From UMGS1696 sp964457685 (GTDB lineage Bacteria > Bacillota > Clostridia > Oscillospirales > CAG-272): 26,880 bases of DNA. Shown here piece after piece: positions 14,665 to 23,111 of the stretch. The DNA lies in the NCBI GenBank assembly GCA_964457685.1, contig CAYWFS010000027.1, positions 1-26,880 of the forward strand, read 5' to 3'. The notes under the pieces were generated by a model. The model had not been told where the DNA came from. It saw only the letters and a list, made by a program, of their open reading frames with translations, and did no database searches. How positions within the stretch are numbered: the stretch's first letter is position 1; each line of letters opens with the position of its first letter. The position numbers were made by a program, and so were the translations under genes.

Positions 14665-16065
14665 ATGCCTGAAAATTATATAGAATCAAAAATCATAGAC
14701 AATGAGGTTCTGCCGCAAATAAAGCTTGCCGAAAAGGTAAAGAATATAGTCGGCGGAAAAAATAAAAAATATTTCATCCAAACCTTCGGATGTCAGCAGA
14801 ATGAGGCAGACAGCGAAAGACTTGCGGGATATTGTGTAATGATGGGATATTCTCCCGCAGAAACACCCGAGGACGCACAGCTTATTCTCGTAAACACCTG
14901 TGCCGTAAGAGAACACGCCGAAAAAAAGGCTCTCTCCATAATCGGTCAGTATAAGCATATAAAGGACAGAGACCCGTCCGTTGTTATAGGTGTCGGAGGC
15001 TGCATGGTAACTCAGCAGAGCCGTGCAGATCAGCTCAAGAGAAGCTATCCCTACGTTTCGTTCACCTTTGATACGGGAGCGATTCACCGTATTCCCGAGC
15101 TTATTTTGAATGCTCTCGAGGGTGGAAAACGCTCTTTCGTACTCAGCGAGCAGTGGAAGATAGACGAGGGTGTGCCGATAAACCGTTCCTCGAAGCATAT
15201 GGCATGGCTGTCGATAATGTACGGCTGTAACAACTTCTGCACATACTGCATAGTTCCGTATGTCAGAGGTCGTGAGAGAAGCCGCTCTACGGAGGATATT
15301 CTCGAAGAAGCAAAGCAGCTTATCGCAGGCGGAGCAAAGGATATTACTCTTCTCGGTCAGAACGTAAACTCATACAAGGGTGAAAACGGCGAGGGTATAT
15401 ACGACCTTATGCGTAGAATATGCGAGCTTGACGGAGATTTCAGACTGAGATTCATGACCAGTCACCCGAAGGACGCATCCGATGAGCTGTTCCGTGTTAT
15501 GGCTGAGGAGGAAAAGGTAGTAAAGCACTTCCATCTTCCCCTCCAGTCGGGTTCAAACAAGATTTTGAATGACATGAACCGCCGCTACACAAGAGAAAAA
15601 TACCTCGAAAAGATAGAGAAGCTTCGTGAACTTTGCCCCGATGTGTCTCTTACCTCGGATATAATTGTCGGCTTCCCGGGAGAGACCGAGGAGGACTTTG
15701 AGATGACCCTCGATATGCTTGAAAAGGTTAGATACGACATGATATTCTCGTTCATCTATTCTCCCAGAGAGGGTACACCGGCGGCAAAAATGGTTCAGGT
15801 TCCGCACGAGGTATCTACCGCAAGATTCGAGAGAATGCTCAAGCTCCAGAATGCAATATCCGACGAAAAGAATGCACGCTTTGTCGGAAGAACCGTCCGT
15901 GTGCTTGCCGAGGGAGAAAGCAAAACAGACCCAGATATGCTTACGGGCAGAGGAGACTGCGTTCGTCCCATTCACTTTAAGGCTCCGAAAGAACTTATCG
16001 GCTCATTCGTTGACCTGAAAATTACGGGAGCCGAAACCTTCTGTATGCACGGCGAGCTTATTTAA
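14665..16065 (+). CDS. miaB: tRNA-2-methylthio-N6-dimethylallyladenosine synthase
   Basis: A 466-residue radical SAM methylthiotransferase that converts i6A37 to ms2i6A37 in tRNAs reading UNN codons. The N-terminal UPF0004 domain supplies the auxiliary cluster cysteines Cys43 (TFGCQQNEADSE), Cys79 (LVNTCAVRE) and Cys113 (GVGGCMV). The radical SAM CX3CX2C motif is Cys188, Cys192 and Cys195 (YGCNNFCTYCIVPYVRGRE). A C-terminal TRAM domain lies at about 400-466. All six cluster ligands are present. The N-terminal 30 residues before the conserved core are normal for clostridial MiaB. Its position before a YlbF/YmcA-like gene and mutSL parallels Bacillus subtilis. Confidence 0.97.
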   Translation: MPENYIESKIIDNEVLPQIKLAEKVKNIVGGKNKKYFIQTFGCQQNEADSERLAGYCVMMGYSPAETPEDAQLILVNTCAVREHAEKKALSIIGQYKHIKDRDPSVVIGVGGCMVTQQSRADQLKRSYPYVSFTFDTGAIHRIPELILNALEGGKRSFVLSEQWKIDEGVPINRSSKHMAWLSIMYGCNNFCTYCIVPYVRGRERSRSTEDILEEAKQLIAGGAKDITLLGQNVNSYKGENGEGIYDLMRRICELDGDFRLRFMTSHPKDASDELFRVMAEEEKVVKHFHLPLQSGSNKILNDMNRRYTREKYLEKIEKLRELCPDVSLTSDIIVGFPGETEEDFEMTLDMLEKVRYDMIFSFIYSPREGTPAAKMVQVPHEVSTARFERMLKLQNAISDEKNARFVGRTVRVLAEGESKTDPDMLTGRGDCVRPIHFKAPKELIGSFVDLKITGAETFCMHGELI

Positions 16066-16115
16066 CGCTAAAAATTTAAATTATATACACATGATTCTGA
16101 AAGGAAAAATTTACC

Positions 16116-16568
16116 ATGGCAGACGTACTCACACAGGAAATGAAAGAAATTATCGCAAAACTCGGAGAACTCGTTAAGGCTGATGAAAGATGCGTAAACA
16201 TCCAGAAGACCATCTCCGACTACGAACACTCCGAAGAGCTTTCCGCACTTATCGGAGAATATAACGCACAGCAGAGCCTTCTTGCCGAAGCATACGGAAA
16301 AAGCTCCGATGATCCTACCGCAAGCGAAGAATTCAAGTCTGCGGTTCAGGCAAGAATCGACGCTCTCTACGACGCTGTTACAACTCACCCCGTATATACA
16401 GCATATATCGAAGCAAAGAACGCATTCGACGCTCTCACAACCGAAATCTACGGCGAGCTTCAGTTTGCTATAACAGGCGAACGTCCCTGCTCCCACAACT
16501 GCTCATCCTGCGGAGGTTCCTGCGGTGAATCCTGCGGTGACGATTGCGGCTGCGGAGATTGCCACTGA
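16116..16568 (+). CDS. YlbF/YmcA-family protein with cysteine-rich tail
   Basis: A 150-residue protein. Residues 1-120 form the mostly helical Com_YlbF domain. Residues 124-150 are a Gly/Cys tail with eight cysteines (125, 129, 132, 136, 140, 144, 146, 149). In Bacillus subtilis YlbF and YmcA act with YaaT as a complex that influences RNase Y processing and carries Fe-S clusters, so a metal or Fe-S role for this tail is a reasonable inference. The location between miaB and mutS matches ymcA in B. subtilis. The start has AAAGGA about 9 nt upstream. Whether it is the YlbF or the YmcA orthologue cannot be settled here. Confidence 0.85.
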   Translation: MADVLTQEMKEIIAKLGELVKADERCVNIQKTISDYEHSEELSALIGEYNAQQSLLAEAYGKSSDDPTASEEFKSAVQARIDALYDAVTTHPVYTAYIEAKNAFDALTTEIYGELQFAITGERPCSHNCSSCGGSCGESCGDDCGCGDCH

Positions 16569-16614
16569 TTTCCGAAATAAACACTAAATTCTAAAAAAAG
16601 CAGAGGTTTTTTGC

Positions 16615-19200
16615 ATGACTCCGATGATGCAACAGTATTTTGAAATAAAAAATCAATATCCCGACTATATCCTCATGTACCGTCTCGGAGACTTCTACGA
16701 AATGTTTTTTGAGGATGCTCAGACTGCTTCTGCGGAGCTTGAGCTTACTCTGACGGGAAGAGACTGCGGTGAGGAAAGTCGAGCCCCCATGTGCGGAGTA
16801 CCGTATCATTCGTGCGAGCCGTATATAGGAAAGCTCATCGAAAAGGGTTATAAGGTCGCTATCTGCGAACAGGTGGAAGACCCGAAAACCGCAAAAAATC
16901 TCGTAAAAAGAGAGGTAACGAGGATAATTACCCCCGGAACTCTCATTGAAACAGACCTGCTCAACGAAAGAGCAAACAACTACCTTGCAACAATCTACTT
17001 TGACGGAAGCTCAATAGGTATGTGCTTCTCGGATATTTCAACGGCTTATGTGGCGGCAACGTCATTCCGTGACAAATATTCCGAGGAGGATGTAATAAAT
17101 GAGCTTTCCACGTATTCCCCACGAGAAATTATTTTAAGCTGTTCCGCAAAGAATCTTCCCAAGGTCGCCGAACACGTCAAAAAACGAATGAAAGTGCTTC
17201 TCACAGAGGCGGCTGTCGATTATTTTGACCCGGACGACACAATAGAGCGTGCGGAAAAACAGTTCTCAAAGGATGCAACCTCGGGTCGCCCACGTTCGGC
17301 GGTCATAGCAGTCGGAGCCGCACTGAAATATATAGCGGAAACTCAAAAGACCGATATATCCTACCTGAGAAATCTGTCGTTTTACGATTCCACGGCATAC
17401 CTTGAAATGGATCTCTCCACAAGACGAAACCTTGAATTGTGCGAGACCATGCTTACAAAGGAAAAAAGAGGCTCACTGCTGTGGGTGCTTGACAGATGTG
17501 AAACCTCAATGGGTGCGAGACTTATCAGACAGTGGATAGAGCATCCTCTTACAAATGCCGCAGAGATAATATCGAGAGAAGAGGCTGTGGCGGAGCTTTA
17601 CGATAATTTTATGCTTCGTGAGGAGATACGTGAAAAGCTTACTTCCGTACTTGACCTCGAAAGACTTATAACAAAGGTTGCATACGGTACCGCCGGTGCA
17701 AGAGACCTCAGAGCCATCGCACAAACCGCCGCCATCCTCCCCGATGTCAAAAAAATGCTGCTCGGCATAAGAAGCGGCTCTCTCATGGATATTGCGGAGA
17801 ATATGGACGAGCTTAGTGACATTTTCGAGCTTATTGATTCCTCCATTGACGAAAATCCGCCGTTTGTTGTAAGAGAGGGCGGTATGATAAAGTCGGGCTA
17901 CAACGCAGATGTGGATCAGCTTCGCTATATTATGTCAAACGGCAAGGACTGGATAAAATCCGCCGAGGAAAGCGAAAGAGAAAAGACGGGCATACAGAAG
18001 CTGAAGATAGGCTATAACCGTGTGTTCGGCTACTATATCGAGGTTCCCCGTTCTGCGGCAGACAAGGTTCCCGAGGGATACGTCAGAAAGCAGACTCTCT
18101 CCGATAAGGAAAGATATATCACGGACGAGCTTAAAGAAATGGAAGCTACAATTCTCGGAGCGGAGGATAAGCTGAAATCCCTCGAATACGAGATATTTGT
18201 CGGAATAAGGGATTCGGTTAACAACGAGTCAAAGCGTATTCGTTCATCTGCCGAGGCTCTTGCAAAGCTGGATGTGTTCCTGTCTCTTGCGGAGGTTGCG
18301 GTACAGAACGGATATGTCTGCCCGACAGTCGATTACGGCGATGTGGTGGATATAAAGAACGGTCGTCATCCCGTAGTCGAGAAATTTGTCGATGACGCAT
18401 ATTTCGTGCCGAACGACGCTTATCTCGATACGAACGAAAACACCCTCATGCTTATCACAGGTCCCAATATGGCGGGTAAATCGACGTATATGCGTCAAAC
18501 CGCACTTATCATACTCATGGCACAGATAGGTTCCTTTGTTCCTGCGGCAGAAGCAAGAATAGGAATCGTCGATAAGCTGTTCACCCGTGTGGGAGCCTCC
18601 GATGACCTTGCCTCGGGACAGTCCACGTTCATGCTTGAAATGCGTGAGGTGGCGTACATACTGAACAACGCAACAAAACGCAGCTTTATAGTGTACGATG
18701 AAATAGGCAGAGGAACATCCACCTATGACGGAATGAGCATTGCCCGTGCCGTTGCCGAATATACGGTCGGTAAAAAGATAGGTGCAAAGACCATGTTCGC
18801 AACGCATTATCATGAGCTGACCTCCCTCGAAAACGAGCTTAAAGGTGTCGTAAACTATAATGTGGCGGCGAAAAAAAGAGGAGACGATGTAACATTCCTC
18901 AGAAAAATAGTCAAAGGACCTACCGATGACAGCTACGGTATCGAGGTTGCAAGGCTTGCAGGTGTCCCCGGGGAGATAACAAGACGTGCCAAGGAAATCC
19001 TTAAAGCTCTCGAGGGAGACAAAAAGATACCCGATGTAAAGAAATCCGTAAAGCAGTCGGAGGAAAACGAGGTTATTTCAATGTCGTTCGGAGATATAAT
19101 CAACGATGAGATAGCCGAAAAGCTCCGCAAAACCGATATAAACACGCTCACACCTATAGAGGCACTGAACCTCATATATGAGCTGAAGAAGATGCTGTAA
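16615..19200 (+). CDS. mutS: DNA mismatch repair protein MutS
   Basis: An 861-residue mismatch sensor. The N-terminal mismatch-binding domain has GDFYEMF with the Phe27-x-Glu29 pair that wedges into mispairs. The connector, lever and clamp domains follow. The ABC-type ATPase has Walker A GPNMAGKST beginning at residue 616, Walker B FIVYDEIGRGTSTYDG around Asp695/Glu696, and FATHYHEL. A C-terminal dimerisation segment completes a normal MutS1 length. It binds mismatches and recruits MutL. It lies 46 nt after the YlbF-family gene. Its stop and the mutL start are separated by a single base, so the pair is co-translated. Confidence 0.98.
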   Translation: MTPMMQQYFEIKNQYPDYILMYRLGDFYEMFFEDAQTASAELELTLTGRDCGEESRAPMCGVPYHSCEPYIGKLIEKGYKVAICEQVEDPKTAKNLVKREVTRIITPGTLIETDLLNERANNYLATIYFDGSSIGMCFSDISTAYVAATSFRDKYSEEDVINELSTYSPREIILSCSAKNLPKVAEHVKKRMKVLLTEAAVDYFDPDDTIERAEKQFSKDATSGRPRSAVIAVGAALKYIAETQKTDISYLRNLSFYDSTAYLEMDLSTRRNLELCETMLTKEKRGSLLWVLDRCETSMGARLIRQWIEHPLTNAAEIISREEAVAELYDNFMLREEIREKLTSVLDLERLITKVAYGTAGARDLRAIAQTAAILPDVKKMLLGIRSGSLMDIAENMDELSDIFELIDSSIDENPPFVVREGGMIKSGYNADVDQLRYIMSNGKDWIKSAEESEREKTGIQKLKIGYNRVFGYYIEVPRSAADKVPEGYVRKQTLSDKERYITDELKEMEATILGAEDKLKSLEYEIFVGIRDSVNNESKRIRSSAEALAKLDVFLSLAEVAVQNGYVCPTVDYGDVVDIKNGRHPVVEKFVDDAYFVPNDAYLDTNENTLMLITGPNMAGKSTYMRQTALIILMAQIGSFVPAAEARIGIVDKLFTRVGASDDLASGQSTFMLEMREVAYILNNATKRSFIVYDEIGRGTSTYDGMSIARAVAEYTVGKKIGAKTMFATHYHELTSLENELKGVVNYNVAAKKRGDDVTFLRKIVKGPTDDSYGIEVARLAGVPGEITRRAKEILKALEGDKKIPDVKKSVKQSEENEVISMSFGDIINDEIAEKLRKTDINTLTPIEALNLIYELKKML

Positions 19201-19201
19201 T

Positions 19202-21301
19202 ATGGGAAAGATAAATTTACTCAGCTTCGAGGTGGCAAACCTTATAGCGGCAGGCGAAGTAGTTGACAGACCGTCCTCAGCCGTAAAGGAGCTTCTCGAA
19301 AATGCGATAGACTCCGGTGCTTCTCACATAACTCTCGAAATACAGCGAGGGGGAGTTGCATTTATCAGAGTGGCGGATGACGGTTGCGGTATCGAAAAGG
19401 AAGACCTTGCCCCTGCAATAAAGCGTCACTCCACAAGTAAGATAAGGGTGGCGGAGGATCTCGATTCGATAACGACACTCGGCTTCAGAGGTGAGGCACT
19501 GGCGGCTATATCCTCCGTCTCAAAGCTCAGAATATATTCAAAGCTAAAAGGTGCATCCCTCGGTGCGTTACTTGAAGCGGACGGCGGCAGAATAAAGGAT
19601 ATTTCCGATACGGGCTGTCGAGAGGGAACCACCGTCATTGTGGAGGATTTGTTCTACAATGTGCCTGCGAGACGTAAATTCCTCAAAAAGGACTCGACTG
19701 AAGCGGTGGCTATCGGCGGAGTTATCGAAAAAATAGCACTGTCGCACCCCGAAATATCGTTCAAATTCATCTCCGACGGGGAAGTGAAGTTCATGACCTC
19801 GGGAAGCGGAGACCTTCGTGAGACGATATGGGCATTGTTCGGCAAGGATACCGCCATGCGTTCACTTGAAGTTGACCGTGAGGAAAACGGCATACGCATA
19901 GTCGGTTACACCTCGGAGTCGGATTTGTTTCGTTCCAACCGAAATATGGAGAACTTCTTCATAAACGGCAGATATATCAAATCAAAAACAGCTTCTGCCG
20001 CCATTGAACAGGCATATTCTTCAAAGATACCGCATGACAAGTTCCCGTTCTGCGTACTGAATATCATACTTAATCCGGCGGCGGTAGATGTAAACGTGCA
20101 TCCCGCAAAGCTGGAAGTGAAGTTCGCAAACGAAAAGGTCATATTCGATGCCGTTTATTACGCAGTCCTTACCGCACTCGAAAAGCTTGCAATTCGCCCC
20201 GAACTTGCTATCGGGACACCCGAGCTTGATGTCGGAAAAACTGCGAACCAAACGAAATATACGGCAAACGAGCTTATCAATGCCTTTGCTCCACTGGACA
20301 AGCCGAAGAAAAAAGCGGAGCAGATACAAATATCCGAGCTTTTGGGTGGCACAAAGCAGAGGGATGGCGAAAAGAAAACCGAGCCTGAGGTCCCCGACTA
20401 CTCGAACGTGTATGAGAAATACAATCTTGCACGACCGAGGACAACTGTAGTTGAAAGTATAAAACGACCGAGCGAAAAGCCGACAACGGATATTGAGCTT
20501 CCGAATTTTGACATGGCAGTGCATAAGACGGAAAAAATCGTTTCCGAAAAACCGACCACAGAGACGAATACAGCCGAAAAAGCCACGCAGAACACAAATA
20601 TGCCGAAAATAGGAAGTAATTCCGAGGGTGAAGACCCGTATGCGGAAATATGTGCGTTCGATCCGACGGAGATACCGGAGTACAATATAATCGGGGAAGC
20701 GTTCAACACCTACGTCATAATTCAGATAGGCGAGGAGCTTCTTATGATAGACAAGCACGCCGCACACGAGAGAATAATTTTCGATGAGCTGTGCAGAAAA
20801 ATGCGTGACGGGCTGAAAGAAGGCTCTGAAACCGCAGTCGGAGGGCAGCTGCTTCTTGCACCGATTGAGCTTGAACTTCTCGGCGGAGAGGTGGTAGCAC
20901 TTGAGGATTACGCAGATAAGATAAAGTCTCTCGGCTTTGACTACAGTATAGAGAAAAAGGGAGCGTCTTCGTATATCGTTAAGGTGTTCTCGATTCCCGA
21001 TGAGCTTGATATTTCGTCTGCGGAGGAGCTGTTCACAACCCTTGCGGAAAAGCTGTCAGACGCTACTGCAAGTGTTGAGTCTGCCGCAACGGGATTTTTT
21101 GAAACGAGACTGTGGCAGGCATCATGCAAGGCTGCTATAAAGGGCGGACGTGTATACGATATTGCACACATAAAGTGGATATGCGACAGACTTCTTCTTC
21201 CCCCCGGAAACGGACGCGGAGTTATAAGAACCTGTCCGCACGGTAGGCCTGTAGCATTCGAGATTAAAAAAAGCTCAATCGACAGGCAGTTTGGTCGATG
21301 A
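19202..21301 (+). CDS. mutL: DNA mismatch repair protein MutL
   Basis: A 699-residue protein. The N-terminal GHKL ATPase domain carries GEVVDRPSSAVKELLENAID, DDGCGI and GFRGEAL. A variable Pro/Thr/Glu-rich linker covers about 360-490. The C-terminal dimerisation/endonuclease domain has DKHAAHERIIFDE from Asp517, a variant of DQHA(X)2E(X)4E with Lys for Gln and Asp for the last Glu, plus SCKAAIK and CPHGRP metal-site motifs. This fits an endonuclease-type MutL, as in other non-methyl-directed bacteria. Its last 14 codons plus stop (21257-21301) are repeated twice more downstream. The ATG lies one base after the mutS stop. Confidence 0.97.
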   Translation: MGKINLLSFEVANLIAAGEVVDRPSSAVKELLENAIDSGASHITLEIQRGGVAFIRVADDGCGIEKEDLAPAIKRHSTSKIRVAEDLDSITTLGFRGEALAAISSVSKLRIYSKLKGASLGALLEADGGRIKDISDTGCREGTTVIVEDLFYNVPARRKFLKKDSTEAVAIGGVIEKIALSHPEISFKFISDGEVKFMTSGSGDLRETIWALFGKDTAMRSLEVDREENGIRIVGYTSESDLFRSNRNMENFFINGRYIKSKTASAAIEQAYSSKIPHDKFPFCVLNIILNPAAVDVNVHPAKLEVKFANEKVIFDAVYYAVLTALEKLAIRPELAIGTPELDVGKTANQTKYTANELINAFAPLDKPKKKAEQIQISELLGGTKQRDGEKKTEPEVPDYSNVYEKYNLARPRTTVVESIKRPSEKPTTDIELPNFDMAVHKTEKIVSEKPTTETNTAEKATQNTNMPKIGSNSEGEDPYAEICAFDPTEIPEYNIIGEAFNTYVIIQIGEELLMIDKHAAHERIIFDELCRKMRDGLKEGSETAVGGQLLLAPIELELLGGEVVALEDYADKIKSLGFDYSIEKKGASSYIVKVFSIPDELDISSAEELFTTLAEKLSDATASVESAATGFFETRLWQASCKAAIKGGRVYDIAHIKWICDRLLLPPGNGRGVIRTCPHGRPVAFEIKKSSIDRQFGR

Positions 21302-21475
21302 AGCAAGGCTTGAAGTTCAGTTCATCTTGTGACTCGAATGCGATTCGAGATTAAGAAATCATCAATCGACAGGCAGTTTGGTAGATAAAGCAAGGCTTGA
21401 GATTAAGTTCATCTTGTGACTCGAATGCGATTCGAGATTAAGAAATCATCAATCGATCGTCAGTTTGGCAGATAA
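21256..21475 (+). repeat. 87-nt tandem repeat carrying three copies of the mutL 3' end
   Basis: Copies of the last 45 nt of mutL lie at 21257-21301 (the true gene end), 21344-21388 and 21431-21475, at an exact 87-nt period. All three encode FEIKKSSIDRQFGR plus a stop. Copies 1 and 2 differ at six bases, all silent: Lys AAA/AAG, Ser AGC/TCA, Arg CGA/AGA, stop TGA/TAA. Copies 2 and 3 differ at four bases, all silent: Asp GAC/GAT, Arg AGG/CGT, Gly GGT/GGC. The two 42-nt spacers (21302-21343, 21389-21430) differ at three positions. Each spacer end forms a perfect CTCGAAT-GCG-ATTCGAG hairpin with the start of the next copy (21333-21349, 21420-21436). Confidence 0.93.
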
Positions 21476-21487
21476 AAAATGAAAAAT

Positions 21488-21518
21488 GAAGAATTAAGAA
21501 TGCGATTCTCGGTTCTTC
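21488..21518. repeat. Hairpin sharing the GAATGCGATTC core
   Basis: A nested inverted repeat, GAAGAA (21488-21493) with TTCTTC (21513-21518) and AGAAT with ATTCT around a GCG loop. The tip GAATGCGATTC is identical to that of the two hairpins in the mutL repeat. It lacks a T tract, so it does not look like a good terminator. The rest of 21476-21552 is AT-rich leader before tgt. Confidence 0.6.
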
Positions 21519-21552
21519 GGGAAAAATAAAAATAACATAACAGAGGTACAAA

Positions 21553-22688
21553 ATGTTTATTCTTGATAAAACAGATCCGCAGAGCAATGCGAGACGTGGA
21601 AGACTTGTTACAGCACACGGAACTATAGAGACACCCGTATTCATGAACGTAGCTACCTGTGCCGCAATCAAGGGCGGTCTTTCCGCATACGACCTTAAAG
21701 ACATCAACTGTCAGGTAATGCTTTCCAACACTTACCACTTACACATTCGTCCCGGAGACGGTCTTGTTCGTGAGATGGGCGGACTTCAGAAGTTTACGGG
21801 TTGGGACAGACCTTGCCTTACAGACAGTGGCGGATTCCAGGTATTCTCCCTTGCAAGTCTTCGCCGTATAAAGGAGGAGGGTGTATACTTTGCCTCCCAC
21901 ATAGACGGTAAGAGAATATTCATGGGTCCCGAGCAGTCCATGCAGATTCAATCTAACCTCGGCTCCACTATCGCTATGGCATTTGACGAGTGCATTGAAA
22001 ACCCCGCCGAATACAATTACGTTAAAAACTCCTGCGACAGAACCACAAGATGGCTTCTCAGATGCAAGACAGAGCTTAACAGACTCAACAATCTCGAGGG
22101 AACCGTAAACCCGAACCAGCTTCTTTTCGGTATCAACCAGGGAAGCACATACGCAGACCTCAGAGTTCGTCACATGGAGCAGATAAGAGAGCTTGACACC
22201 GACGGATACGCTATAGGCGGTCTTGCGGTAGGTGAAGAAACAGAGGAAATGTACCGCATAATCGAGGCTGTAGAGCCGTATATGCCCAAGGATAAGCCCC
22301 GTTACCTCATGGGAGTAGGTACACCTCAGAACATAGTTGAGGCTGTACACAGAGGTGTAGACTTCTTTGACTGCGTAATGCCCTCGAGAAACGCTCGTCA
22401 CGGTAACCTGTTCACATGGAACGGTAAGATGAATCTCCTGAACGAAAAGTACAGAAACGACCCCAGACCCATCGACGAAAACTGCGGTTGTCCTGCTTGC
22501 CGTAACCATTCGAGAGCGTACATCAGACACCTCATCAAGGCAAAGGAAGCTCTCGGAATGCGTCTTGCGGTTCTCCACAACCTCTACTTCTATAACGACC
22601 TCATGCAGAAGATAAGAGATGCTCTCGACGGAGACTACTACGAAAGCTTCTATCAGAAGTACCGTGTAGTTCTCGGCGAAAGAAACCC
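21553..22688 (+). CDS. tgt: tRNA-guanine transglycosylase (Tgt), 3' end lost in the gap
   Basis: Encodes 378 residues before the assembly gap, nearly the whole family length, so probably only the last few residues are missing. Tgt exchanges G34 for preQ1 in tRNAs with GUN anticodons on the way to queuosine. Visible are the substrate-pocket Asp91 (TDSGGFQVFSL), the nucleophile Asp273 (DFFDCVMPSRNARHG), GGLAVGE (222-228), and the zinc ligands Cys311, Cys313, Cys316 (CGCPAC) and His342. AGAGG lies upstream of the ATG. No preQ1 riboswitch is evident before it. It is separated from mutL by the 251-bp repeat region, with no terminator seen. Any reading frame drawn through the Ns is meaningless. Confidence 0.95.
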
Positions 22689-22788
22689 NNNNNNNNNNNN
22701 NNNNNNNNNNNNNNNNNNNNNNNNNNNNNNNNNNNNNNNNNNNNNNNNNNNNNNNNNNNNNNNNNNNNNNNNNNNNNNNNNNNNNNNN
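22689..22788. other. Assembly gap (100 Ns)
   Basis: Exactly 100 undetermined bases, the conventional placeholder for a scaffold gap of unknown length. It removes the tgt stop codon and possibly whole genes. Sequence on the far side does not continue tgt recognisably. Confidence 0.98.
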
Positions 22789-22803
22789 AACCACCTCGCT
22801 CTT

Positions 22804-22944
22804 GAGAATTTATCCTGACGGAAAATTCTCCGAAGTTTAGTTTGAAATTGGAGTGGAGATTAAGTATAGCTTTAGGTTGGAGACAACCACTCCGCTTAAA
22901 TCCACGGATTTTCGAGAATTTATCTTGACGTAAAAATTTCCAAG
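22804..22944 (+). repeat. Imperfect 30-nt direct repeat
   Basis: GAGAATTTATCCTGACG at 22804 onward recurs as GAGAATTTATCTTGACG at 22914 onward. The similarity continues for about 31 nt in each copy (AAAA-TTCTCCGAAG against AAAAATTTCC-AAG). Origin unknown. Confidence 0.65.
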
Positions 22945-23013
22945 CCATACTTAAAATTTAGGAGCAAAAATTTAAACTAACTAAATTGCATCTCAAATAC
23001 ACCAGTCCATAAA

Positions 23014-23065
23014 GTTTTGGTCGGGGGTCAAAGGGGTGAAATCCCTTGTGCCACTGCTCCAAAAC
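23014..23065. repeat. Hairpin-like interspersed-repeat candidate
   Basis: Outer arms GTTTTGG (23014-23020) and CCAAAAC (23059-23065) enclose an inner AAGGG / CCCTT stem (23031-23035, 23043-23047) with loop GTGAAAT. The middle part is unpaired. It is G/C-richer than its surroundings and resembles small palindromic repeats scattered between genes in gut Clostridia; I cannot confirm copy number from one window. Confidence 0.5.
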
Positions 23066-23111
23066 CGACATTTGAGTTCTTTGACATAATAAACCACCAA
23101 AAGGAGGAAAT

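Larger units (their letters stand above)
22789..23111. other. Non-coding, repeat-bearing stretch after the gap
   Basis: I see no credible gene in these 323 bases. They contain a 110-nt-spaced direct repeat (22804-22835 and 22914-22944), an inverted pair GGAGTGG/CCACTCC around 22853-22898, a hairpin-like repeat (23014-23065), and finally a strong ribosome binding site for the next gene. No convincing promoter is visible. Short open frames on either strand lack start signals and protein-like composition. Confidence 0.7.

Noticed and set aside
21256..21475. CRISPR-like array
   Set aside because: There are only three units, the repeats encode the mutL C terminus, the spacers are near-identical to each other, and no cas genes are present.
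21476..21552. preQ1 riboswitch before tgt
   Set aside because: No H-type pseudoknot pattern with the expected A-rich tail was found; the hairpin present shares its core with the mutL repeat instead.
21739..22794. A 351-codon minus-strand frame running through the N block
   Set aside because: It is antisense to tgt and depends on undetermined bases; no protein family is recognisable.
22601..22948. Minus-strand frame spanning the gap
   Set aside because: It crosses the Ns and lies mostly opposite the tgt end and non-coding repeats; there is no supporting start signal or homology.
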